Position numbers and translations under genes: made by a program | Assembly: GCF_001625305.1 (NCBI RefSeq) | Contig: NW_017804353.1 | Location: 3,604,603-3,668,602, forward strand | DNA from: Branchiostoma belcheri | Taxonomy: Eukaryota > Chordata > Leptocardii > Amphioxiformes > Branchiostomatidae | Direction: 5' to 3' | Length of the DNA: 64,000 bases | Notes under the pieces: model-generated | What the model was told of the DNA's origin: nothing | Seen by the model: only the letters and a program-made list of their open reading frames with translations | Databases searched by the model: none | In this document: positions 23,401 through 31,600 of the stretch, one piece after another | Position numbering within the stretch: the stretch's first letter is position 1 | Layout: each line of letters starts with the position of its first letter

Positions 23401-23472
23401 GATCCGAGCTCGGTAGGTGGCCAAGTCCACCCCCATTTTGCTTTTAACTGTGGATTGTAATGAAATGGTCAT
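10166..23472 (-). CDS. Leader-2A-LRR-Roc-COR-OTU-GT4 fusion protein, copy 1
   Basis: The eight coding exons on the minus strand are 23472-23273, 23076-22975, 22740-13490, 13108-13004, 12859-12761, 12495-12263, 11885-11621 and 11409-10166. They sum to 11499 nt, or 3832 residues plus stop, with every phase matching. Approximate domain order: leader 1-89 with hydrophobic stretches; 2A-like motif 90-98; LRR array about 115-2560; Roc GTPase from about 2605 (P-loop GEVEAGKTS, DFGGH, THID); COR about 2770-3100; a CPHC-containing segment; linker 3185-3252; OTU protease 3253-3418 (Asp3291, Cys3294, His3413); GT-B glycosyltransferase 3419-3832. LRR-Roc-COR resembles MFHAS1/LRRK-type ROCO proteins. OTU enzymes remove ubiquitin, and GT4 enzymes transfer sugars from nucleotide donors. 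The combination suggests an intracellular receptor with two enzymatic outputs, which is inference. Ribosome skipping at Gly97/Pro98 would start the main product with proline. Confidence 0.85.
11621..12495 (-). CDS. ROCO copy 1 exons 6-7: OTU cysteine protease domain
   Basis: Two exons, 12495-12263 and 11885-11621, together encode an OTU fold. The first has the D-G-N-C-L-F-H motif with catalytic Asp and Cys, followed by SDQLVRTGS and LRQDVVTYL. The second has WGDHIVLQAFASML and ends GHYAENHYASLD, supplying the catalytic His. The Asp/Cys/His set is complete, so deubiquitinase activity is plausible. The OTU domain sits between the ROCO core and the glycosyltransferase and is spliced in frame to both. 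Confidence 0.88.
12761..13108 (-). CDS. ROCO copy 1 exons 4-5: charged linker
   Basis: Exons 13108-13004 and 12859-12761 code for a linker of about 67 residues rich in K, R and E (for example QWQQRRKRALEESGKSPAPE and EPELEPENTVRNNT). No domain is recognised. The acceptor of exon 4 is CTAG at 13109-13112 rather than the nearer CAG, because only this keeps frame with exon 3. The block, including its introns, is almost identical in copy 2. Confidence 0.7.
13490..22740 (-). CDS. ROCO copy 1 exon 3: LRR array, Roc GTPase and COR in one 9.25-kb exon
   Basis: One uninterrupted exon encodes dozens of LRRs of the LxxLxLSxNxIxxLPxxI type. They are grouped into larger units with a recurring CGCYQ...DFWQLVSIQQQT signature. 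Next come the Roc domain, with P-loop at about 15166-15192, DFGGH at about 15038-15050 and THID near 14860, and a COR domain (IPKSWFELE-like LPKSWFELEL; FHKPQWLMDVFKLI). The end has CPHCLKQG, FSGAVLD and VVCPKT, suggesting a small cysteine-stabilised segment. The exon ends at a GTATGT donor at 13489. Roc-COR tandems act as dimerisation-regulated GTPases. An exon of this size is unusual for a multi-intron gene. Confidence 0.9.
17350..17760 (-). repeat. 147-bp tandem LRR repeat, copy 1 only
   Basis: Three near-identical units follow each other at a spacing of 147 bases, with the marker ATTGTTGCTGATATC at about 17373, 17519 and 17667. Each unit adds 49 codons in frame (LSHNKL.., LLGNLT.., LDISNNIITALP..). 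Copy 2 has only one such unit near 34,740-34,850, so this is a recent expansion in copy 1. Confidence 0.85.
17990..19900 (-). repeat. About 0.8-kb LRR super-repeats in ROCO copy 1
   Basis: Higher-order units carry several LRRs, a CGCYQ cap and a DFWQL...QQQTA...QLP segment, followed by a short non-LRR spacer with a PSPPxDFNY motif. DFWQL occurs about three times in this copy (near 19,700, 18,860 and 18,060). Copy 2 has five, so unit number differs between paralogues. Confidence 0.8.
22975..23076 (-). CDS. ROCO copy 1 exon 2: hydrophobic helix plus 2A-like motif
   Basis: A 102-base exon is joined in frame to exons 1 and 3, with two bases carried at both ends. It codes for a hydrophobic stretch (MMSCLLAWFLACKLLLQ) running directly into AGDIEQNPGP. 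The stretch could be a signal sequence if translation began at Met72 or Met73, while the following motif matches the 2A consensus D-(V/I)-E-x-N-P-G-P. Confidence 0.85.
22983..23009 (-). other. 2A-like ribosome-skipping motif (GDIEQNPG/P), copy 1
   Basis: Codons 90-98 of the spliced protein read G-D-I-E-Q-N-P-G-P, an exact match to the 2A core. In known 2A sequences the ribosome fails to form the last Gly-Pro bond and continues, giving two separate proteins. Here the split would fall between Gly97 and Pro98. The same nine residues are present in copy 2. Confidence 0.88.
23273..23472 (-). CDS. ROCO copy 1 exon 1: leader
   Basis: This exon codes for the first 66 residues, beginning MTISLQSTVKSKMGVDLA. 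Met13, in an AAAATGG context, is an alternative start. It contains TYRARIGCF and a hydrophobic ALLVGVILAKLW stretch, then the basic end WNKVMGRGAGKLVR and the donor CAG/GTAAGA. The family is not recognised. A resemblance to 5' ends of 2A-bearing non-LTR retrotransposons is only suspected. The start lies 13 bases from a perfect palindrome that opens a transposon remnant. Confidence 0.65.
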
Positions 23473-23484
23473 TGGATGCTATCA

Positions 23485-23604
23485 GAAGGTTGCTTTCCGC
23501 CCGTGGGCGGAAAGCAACCTTCTCTCGGCGGCTATGTAGGATGGCCGGCTATATTAAAATAACGCGTTAAAAACTCTTCCCCACCGCCGCGGGGCCTGCA
23601 CAGG
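23485..23604. mobile_element. MITE-like remnant with an 18-bp perfect hairpin, next to the copy 1 start
   Basis: Positions 23485-23522 form a perfect 18-bp inverted repeat with a 2-base loop (GAAGGTTGCTTTCCGCCC and its complement). The following sequence, up to GGGGCCTGCACAGG at 23604, is the reverse complement of the intact element at 59886-60001. Copy 2 of the gene lacks it, so it inserted after the duplication. Confidence 0.8.
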
Positions 23605-24180
23605 AGGCTAGTTGAACATACCAATGTATGCATGAAAGTCCTATTCATTCACAGGATTCATTTTAACATTTCATCATACAACAAATATTTTACAAATGAC
23701 CTTCATAGACCTACCCGCATTTCAAAATTTATCACATCAGTACAGTTCTTCTACAATTTTTTAAGTTATGCTGACCCCAAAATGCAGAAAGATGTACCCC
23801 TGAATTGTTTTGTAATGGCCTACTATCACGTTCCTGGAATCTAGGGTACAGCTATTTATTTATAACACTATTAAATCTATAGACCTTCCTAAATAAACTT
23901 AGGCTGTCATGGCAGCTCAGGTATTACATGTATGGAAACACATATTACACAGAGACAAACAGACACAACCACAGACACGCCCAAAACAATACCTCCATTT
24001 GTAATGCAGGTAACAATACCTCCATTTTCACCAAGGTAATAAAAACCACTTACTGGGTATTCCCATCACACAGGATACACAGCACAAGTCTTCAATATTT
24101 CTTTTCGCACTACTTTTTACCCGAACTACTATCGCCCCGGGAGTCAAGAAGAAAGACTGTGTAATGCGACCCTGGCCAGG

Positions 24181-24188
24181 TGACGTCA
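24181..24188. promoter_or_regulatory. CRE/ATF-type site TGACGTCA upstream of ROCO copy 1
   Basis: A palindromic TGACGTCA sits in a block of about 200 bases conserved with 45250-45480 (second site at 45361-45368). It may mark the promoter of the duplicated genes, but no TSS can be fixed. Confidence 0.35.
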
Positions 24189-24317
24189 TATGGTTTGATC
24201 TAAAAATAACCATGGCGTTGTACCAAACTTTCCCAAACTGTGTGCTTGGAGGTAAACTGAGTAAGTACAACTGGTGACTTAAGCACACATTACATGGCGT
24301 ATTTTCACTTAATTGTG

Positions 24318-25134
24318 CAAGGGTACCGAAGTAACGGGTTCCTCACTGGCCGCCCAGTGCGGAACTCACGGGGAAAGTGGCGTCGACACTCGGGGCCCTG
24401 TGCGGAAGAAAGCTCCGCACTGGAATTCTAGTGCAGAAACGGCTTTGTTCCAGTGCTGAAACACCGTCAGGACTGGAATTCAAGAGCTGAATCTTGACTG
24501 GGCACTCGTTTTCCGGTGTTAACTTCCACTCAGCACTCGTTTGCCAGAGCTCGGAGGCCGTTCACCACTGGATAGCCAGCGCTCGGAGGCCGTTCACCAC
24601 TGGATAGCTAGTGCTGAATTCCACTCGGCACTCGCTACCAGTGCTCGGAGGCCGTTCACCACTGGATAGCAAGTGCCGAAGTCCCTAAGTAACGGATTCC
24701 TCACTGGATCGTTCCAGTGCTCGGTGACTCTTGGCGCTGGGAGCCGAGTTCTCAAATCATTTCGGCACTGGGCCTCTGGTGCTTACGTCGGCCGCGCGGC
24801 GTACAGTACAGTATCGTAGGCCAAGTCTATGTCTGTAAAAATGTGAGGATCTGAGCCTTGCAGTATTGTCCTGCCGATCACCTTGTCACCCCGATTATAA
24901 TTTGCTTCCCGGGCGGTACGATCTCGAAAATATAAGTGTTAGAGTTCAAAGGCGGCATCTCTATACCCCTTTTAGACAAGGTTTGATTTGCCGATTTAGA
25001 GTTTCCAGTGCTGAAGCCGCCGACACTGGGCACCAAGTGTTGACGTAACTTCGGCACTGGAGATCTAGGACGGAGGCCGCCTCACCTCTGTATACCGAGT
25101 GCTGAGAAAGGAACCCGTTACTTCGGTACTTTTG
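24318..25134. mobile_element. Non-autonomous DNA transposon with TIRs, in the copy 1 upstream flank
   Basis: The ends form inverted repeats (CAAGGGTACCGAAGTAACGG at left; the complement of CAAAAGTACCGAAGTAACGG at right). They are flanked by direct repeats CTTAATTGTG at 24308-24317 and 25136-25145, with one extra C at the right. The matching place in unit 2 (about 45485) is empty and has one CTTAATAGTG. The interior is GC-rich, with repeated CGGAGGCCGTTCACCACTGG. No transposase is seen. A 10-bp target duplication would suit a Mutator-like element; hAT (8 bp) is less likely. Confidence 0.8.
24546..24672. repeat. Short repeats inside the DNA transposon
   Basis: GCTCGGAGGCCGTTCACCAC followed by TGGATAGC occurs three times, at about 24549, 24581 and 24639. 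The first two are 32 bases apart and the third is about 58 bases further on. Confidence 0.75.
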
Positions 25135-25145
25135 CCTTAATTGTG

Positions 25146-26390
25146 CTGTACATGGCCGTTACTGTGGGTAGCTCGTCGTGAACTTGACATCGACACAACT
25201 GCGAAAAACAACGGGAAAACATGTCCGCCATGTTGAACAAAGGTGCAAAAGGGCCTGGTCAACTTTCTCAACAATTTCGGGTGGATAGTTTGAGTTTAAA
25301 ACTATTGCTCATATCAACACTATAGCCCTTAATAGAGAATGTAACATAAGAAAGTTATAACGGAACACTTACCTTACATATTCATGGAAACGGAGGGTGG
25401 GTGTCGGCACCCTTAAGATGGACGCCTGCCGCACACCTTGGGGAGCAGGTGCTTTATGGTTCCGCTTTCGCCGCGCGGTGGTACTGTATCATTCCGCGGG
25501 GAATCCCGTGCGTCAGCTGAAGATATCATGGCGCCGGAGTTTGCGTTGGGCCAAATCGATGGAAGCGACTTTCTTGTGGCACATTTCTGAATCACTTTGA
25601 TATACATACAGCTTGTCTGTACGGCCCATTTCTCCCCTTGTGTCAAAAATTCTCGGTACACCTAAATGATATGGCGCGATATGGTCGGTAAAAGTTCCAC
25701 ACATATGACGGACCAAATCACACCCGGAAGTGTTGGCGGTGCGAAGTGGCATTACACCGCTGACTCACCTTGACAAGAAGTACATGTAGTTCTACTTCGC
25801 AACTGTCGCGTAGCAAATAGCACAATGTATTTGTATAGGAACGTTAACTTAAGCATCCTTATACTAATTTTTAAGTCGAATATATTGGTCTCATAAACTA
25901 CTGTGTCCTTAAACCTACGCCCTGTGAAAGATTGACATATACATGTATGGTACACGATAAACAACCAGAAACCATGGATGTAGAAAAAAATCCGTCTTTT
26001 AACTCCATGCAAAAGCACAGGCCATTTACAGCTATTTATTGACTCTACAACCACGGGAATTGCAACTAATATTGGCACTCAACACTTATTAAACACACCG
26101 CTACGGAAAGGTATCAGAATTCCAAAGAGCAATACATGTCATGAATAGAAAGGTTCCTGAAAACCACTCACTCACTCTTTCATGACCTGACTCATTAAAG
26201 TTCTACCCTCCTGACAGCATTTACATTTAAGAGGATAATCTAGGTACAATACAAAGCGATCAAAATTAGTTGATGACAGATCTTTGACCAAAAGTGCGTC
26301 CTAGCTCCGTGGAGGACGCACGAAGTAACAGGAGGGAAGGGCACTGTTCCAAACATCCTTTCCGTTTCTCCCCGGATGCTTTTGTCTTTA
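25146..26390. other. Upstream flank of ROCO copy 1, homologous to 45490-46530
   Basis: No gene is visible. The stretch matches the upstream flank of copy 2 and includes a YY1-like CCGCCATGTTG at about 25227 (45581 in unit 2) and a GC-rich island at 25,390-25,560. It may hold the promoter or a non-coding first exon of the ROCO genes. The apparent ATGs in it do not keep a common frame between copies. Confidence 0.4.
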
Positions 26391-26819
26391 TCTGTCACTA
26401 GCTATCAGTTTCATACCTTTATGCCCATGCCTCATATCATGACTTAATAATTGAGTTACAGTTACTATGTATAAAAATATCTGTGGGTGATAAGAACGGT
26501 GTGCTAAATAAAAGTGTTTGACGTTAAAACTCGGGATCATATAATAGATGTGTTCTCCAGTGTGAGCATGCAGTTGTCTACATGTAACGTTAGTACCCTA
26601 TGGGCTTTTCTGTGATGTTTTTTTAGTCCATTTTGGAAGTACATTGAATTTTATGTTTCTTAGCCCTTTATGATCCAGCTTACTGTCATGGGGTTATGGT
26701 GACCTTGTAATTAGGTTTGTGTATTTATTTATTACTATTTGTCATCAAGACCTCTCTGCCAAGTAATGTGTTTCAGCACACAAAATAATCCATGCAAAAT
26801 TGTATATAAACATAGAATC

Positions 26820-26857
26820 TTTATTTACACCAAACATACAAAAATATAATCTTTATT
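26820..26857 (-). other. Twin poly(A) signals, ROCO gene copy 2
   Basis: Minus-strand AATAAA hexamers at 26820-26825 and 26852-26857 lie about 600 bases past the stop of copy 2. Their arrangement matches copy 1. The remaining 26430-27440 sequence is 3' flank and 3' UTR with no gene. Confidence 0.5.
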
Positions 26858-27440
26858 TACATCAAATGTACAAAAATATAATATTTTAAATTATTTACAT
26901 CAAACATACAACTATAGAAAACAGTATGGACCTGAAGCAGGAAGAGGGTTAGATCTAGAGCTCCACTAGAGGTCTAGATGAACAAGGTGGTTACTGTATG
27001 ACTTATAATATCTACAATTTGTAATGCAACACATTTCTGTATGATCATTAATATTGTCTGTAACATATCAATTTTGCTTTCATTCTATTGCAGCACATTT
27101 GGTTTGGTTACACAAGAAGGTTTGTTCAGTTGGAAAACATTTTACTGTCAAACTCTTAAGAATCTGATACTGTCATCAACAGATATACTTTGATATTGCC
27201 ACTTTCAACAGTTAAGATATTATTTCTATTTTCTGGTACTAAAAGTATTACAACATAAGCATGTTCACATGAGGGGAAAGTATGTTTCCAACCTGTCAAC
27301 TGTCAAATACAAAATTATATAATTAAATGTGATCATTTCAAAAGTTACCTCTAAACTGGGAGAAGATTGATACATAACAATAATCATAGCTCCTGTTGTT
27401 TAGCTCCCATGTTCCCTGACTCCAACTTAATAAGAATAGA

Positions 27441-28672
27441 CTAAGAGGTATTTGTGATACCACAGGCCTGGAGGAAAATTTGGTGAGATTCCTCCCAATA
27501 CTTGGACTCCTGAAGTTGCTGTTTGAAACGTGCTGCGTTCTGAAACTCTTGATCATTCCACCTGAGAGTGTCCACAATTTTCTCTGCCCACTTACATGCA
27601 TCTTTGTCCAAGTCACCAACGTTCACACTTGTTTCCACAATCCTGTGTCTGAGGTCTGCGTCACATTTTCCTGTCTGGATCAAGTCGTTGATTAGGTCTG
27701 CAAGTCCTGATTGGCTTGAGATGAGGACAGGAATGCCTGCTGCCAGGGCCTCCAGTCCAACAAGTCCGAACGGCTCAGCCCGAGATGGCATCAGGACTAG
27801 ATGAGCCGTCTTCATGTCATCACTGATCTCCTTCTGTGTGCCATAGGGAATCAGAGTTGGCTTGAGTCTGCCACTTTGCAAGTTGTCTTCTAGGATTCTC
27901 TTGCTTGTCTCAAAATCATCTTCACTGATGCCACGCACACGCATTCGGATATTTGCTATCACCTCTGCAGCTTTGCCTATCGCCCGTGCTGCCAAATCGT
28001 GTCCTTTGAGTTGTTCAACATTTTTTACTCTCCCGATAGACAAGACAACTTTCTGTTCCCCTCCTGGCTTGACATGAGTGTTCTCAAATGTCTCGGAAGG
28101 CTTTGGGAGGAATAGGTGGTGTGCCTTTGGTTTCTTGTCTCCTTTGTACATGGTTTCAAAGTGGTCATAGATTCGTTTACCCACAGAGAAAGCAGCATCT
28201 GCAGCAGCAGCTACCTTGAGTAAGTCCTTTTCTTTTACCCATGCTTTTAATGGTTTCCCACCTCCCTTGTAGTGTTCCGTATCTTCAGGTATTGTATGGT
28301 TGAATGTGAAGAGCTTTGCTTGTGGATAGCGTCTGTTTTTTATCTTCTCAGCTGCCTTGTCTGTGATACCAGAATGACCAATAATGTAGCCCACATCTTC
28401 AGGAAGGTTTGGGAATCTGATATGGTGGTCATACGTGAGCCAGTCTAAGGATGGTTCCCTTGTGTCACCAGCTTGCACAGATGGTTCGATGAGATTGACA
28501 CCATCTTGTTTTGCTTCTTCCTGGTCTTCTGTTGTTACCCATAGTACTGTGCAGTATACAACTGCTCCAAAACGTCTCAATAGCTGTGACAGCTGGTGGT
28601 TGATTGTGGAAATCCCACCCTTAGAAGTGCCATACTCATCATTGATCAGGAGGACCACACATCTTTGGCAGA
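27441..28672 (-). CDS. Last exon of ROCO copy 2: GT4-like glycosyltransferase domain
   Basis: This exon codes for 410 residues, closely similar to copy 1: LLINDEYGTSKGGIST, VVLSIGRVKNVEQLKGHD, PSRAEPFGLVGLEALAAG and the end ACGITNTS. It is shorter by four residues, mainly at ANIRMRV, where copy 1 has AKYNTSIRMRV. Catalytic-type motifs are unchanged. Confidence 0.85.
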
Positions 28673-31600
28673 CTGTACAAATGATGAAAATTGAAATAAA
28701 CTGTCAGCTATCAAGACATCAGTAATCGTAATTCATATTAAGCAATCTATATACATGTAGTACTGAATATAATATAATATTATTATATATAATACTATTC
28801 ACTCTATTACCAGCCATCATGTAAGTAATTTCTATATGGAATTTCTTAAGTCACAACATGATATTATACATAATGTATCTTGAATTCACAATTACATGTA
28901 TAATATTTCAGTTAATTCACAATTAACCTGCATGTATGTGAATGTTAACTTTGTTGACCTACCATCCAAACTGGCATAGTGGTTTTCAGCATAGTGACCA
29001 AGCAGTAGCGGTGGTGGTCCTGTTGTATCTTGTTGGTTCCCCATAGGTGTCAGTATGGTTGTGTAGTTGTCTGCATCAATGCTGGACACGATCCTAATGT
29101 CTCTGCCTAACATTGAAGCCAAGGCCTGTAGAACAATGTGGTCTCCCCACACTCCATTTTGTGACATCCCCTGTAGATAGCCTTCCCAGTCTTCATTGGG
29201 TACAAAGGCCTGAAGGTGATCTCCCTGTGCCTGGGAGAGTAAAGTTTTCAATTGTATAATATATAGGTCATAAAATCAATTTTCATACCAGGTGAGAAGA
29301 AATGAAACAACTGTTACCAGTGTACATGTTTGTTTGCAATTTTAAGTTAAAGCCTACAAACTTTAAGCTTTGTTTAGTGTCAAAAGTCACCCAGACCAGC
29401 TTCAGTGGATAAAGATAATATTCAAATTCCGAGCTACATTATTGTGCAAAAATGATATTCCAAAATTAATTTCAAACTCTTATATTAAGTTGAACGTGCG
29501 GTGAAGACACTTGATAAAGACATGTAATGTACTATGCATATTTAACATCACAAAACTTGTACAAAACATGCACAATATGTTGACTTTCCTCTTTGAAGAA
29601 TATTACCTAATGACAGAAATTTTAAAAATTATCTATAGTAAGTAAAGTCATGTAACAATATACATGTATGTACCAACTTTGTATAAATTTTAAAAGTGTT
29701 TAGTATTATATCACTTTCTGTTCACAGGTACATGTACTTAATGTTCAATATCCAGATACATTTTGTGTAACTGGCTTACATTGTAAGGATGTTGCCTCAG
29801 ATAGCTGACCACGTCTTGTCTGAGCTGTGAGTGACTGGTTGACTGACTTCCAGTGCGCACAAGTTGGTCAGATACAGCATGGAAGAGGCAGTTCCCATCT
29901 CTGGGCACGTCTGGGCGAAGTGTGAGGCCTGACTCCATCAGGTGGGCTACAAGTCTGTTACCTTCATCTCCTGGCTGCATCTCTATCGACATACTTCTGA
30001 ACCTTTCCCATACATTTTCTGACGTAAGATATGATAGGAAAATAGTTCAGAGAGTGTCTGACTCAGCCAATCTCACAACAAATTAACGTTATACATTGTA
30101 CACATTCAATAATGTAATTGGACCCCACATTTACTCAATGATTTTATTTGATTTATGTTGATGTGGAAGCAACAGGGAGATTTGTGGTCCTACTAGCAGT
30201 CTCTACATGTGTTCCTACACATCACAAAATAAGAAATTGAATGTACTGGAGTAAAGAAAACAGGCAAAACTCTCATACCTGTGTCAGCATTGTTTTGTGC
30301 AAGACAGTCCTTGGAAACATGTGTTGTATGAACTGATGTGTTGTTCCTCACTGTATTTTCAGGTTCTAGTTCTGGTTCTTTAAAAAGAAAAAAAACTTGG
30401 TTGGTTTATATGTGCATGCCAATTACATTACAACAGCGTTTGGGTTAATTCACAAGATCTGCAGAAATTCTATCATTGATAATGAAATATTCAGTGACAT
30501 TTGCAGTACAGTCACATGTACCTGAATATCGTGGTTGTTTCTCCATCATCATGATCTCCTCAGGAGCTGGGCTCTTCCCACTCTCCTCAAGGGCTCTCTT
30601 TCTCCTCTGCTGCCACTGAGCTGGGCCTAGTTTACATGGCAGAGACAAACAGGCCATATACTGTCACAGGAATGCTTCAATCATTACACATTGCCAGGAA
30701 CAATGAATTGTGAAAATTGGGATATTAGTACATATACATACAAATGTATACTGTAAGCTCAACAGACAATTCGTATCAAACGAATTCAATTTAAACCGTC
30801 TTCCTGACAAGGTAGATATGACCGAATGAATGAAAACAAGACACATCAGACTCAAAGAGAAATGGAATATGGTTCTCTCATATGTGTGAGCACCTGTCTG
30901 AAGTGTAAACTCCAGTTATCACCAGAAATATACAGTTACTGTAATCATGACATTAGATGTCAAGCTAATGATCAGAAAAACTAGTACAAAGAACAAGACA
31001 GACATACTTATTTCTGGGTGAATCAGTCTGGGATCAATCTCTTCCATTGTTTTGGGGCACACAACAGTGCCTCTTGGTGCCTTGTCAAGAACAGCTCCAG
31101 AGAACCGGTGAGGATTTTTCTCTCCTTGCTTCAGACAGTGTGGACAGACCACTCGGACACAGTACAGTACACCTGGCCACTGTTGGAGGAGCTCCTTTGT
31201 TGTATTGATGATCTGCACCATAACCTCCCATGCTTGTTTGAGTTTCTTGCTTTGTGTTCTTACAGAAATGAGGATTTCCTCACTTCTTTGTTTTGGTTCA
31301 AGTTGCACCAAAATTTTGTTCTTTCCCACCTCACTGACTGCCATGATGCCATATTGCCAGTCTTTACGGCAAATGAAGTATTTGTCTAGTTTCACTGAAA
31401 GAGTTTCAAACAAACCTACAGGGCAATAGTTTTGTAGTTGAAATACAATCATCAACACTTCTTCATCAGAGGAAATCTTCTGTTTCCAACATTGCTCAAA
31501 CTGTTGAGGGGCACTATCACTCAGCAACCATGGACAGCGATACACATTTGACACAGTATTTTCAGTTGTTGGCATCTGAAAACAAAGGTCAAATTTCTGA

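Larger units (their letters stand above)
9330..26390. repeat. Tandem segmental duplication, unit 1
   Basis: Unit 1 of a head-to-tail duplication; unit 2 spans about 26430-46530. The downstream edge is visible in a shared TGTGGGTGATAAGAACGGTG motif at about 9388 and 26485. The upstream edge is visible in the shared GGCACTGT..CAAACATCCTTTCC motif at about 26340 and 46478. Each unit carries one whole 2A-LRR-ROCO-OTU-GT4 gene plus its upstream flank. The units differ through transposon insertions and changes in LRR number. Confidence 0.85.

Noticed and set aside
24028-24288. Similar minus-strand open frames in both upstream flanks (24028-24288 and 45271-45486)
   Set aside because: Similarity comes from the segmental duplication. 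The frames have no splice or start context and no recognisable domain.
25140-25240. Apparent start ATGGCGGACATG upstream of copy 1 (minus strand), a possible earlier first exon
   Set aside because: Copy 2 has indels that change the frame within about 20 codons, so it is not coding. The motif is better read as a YY1-type initiator.
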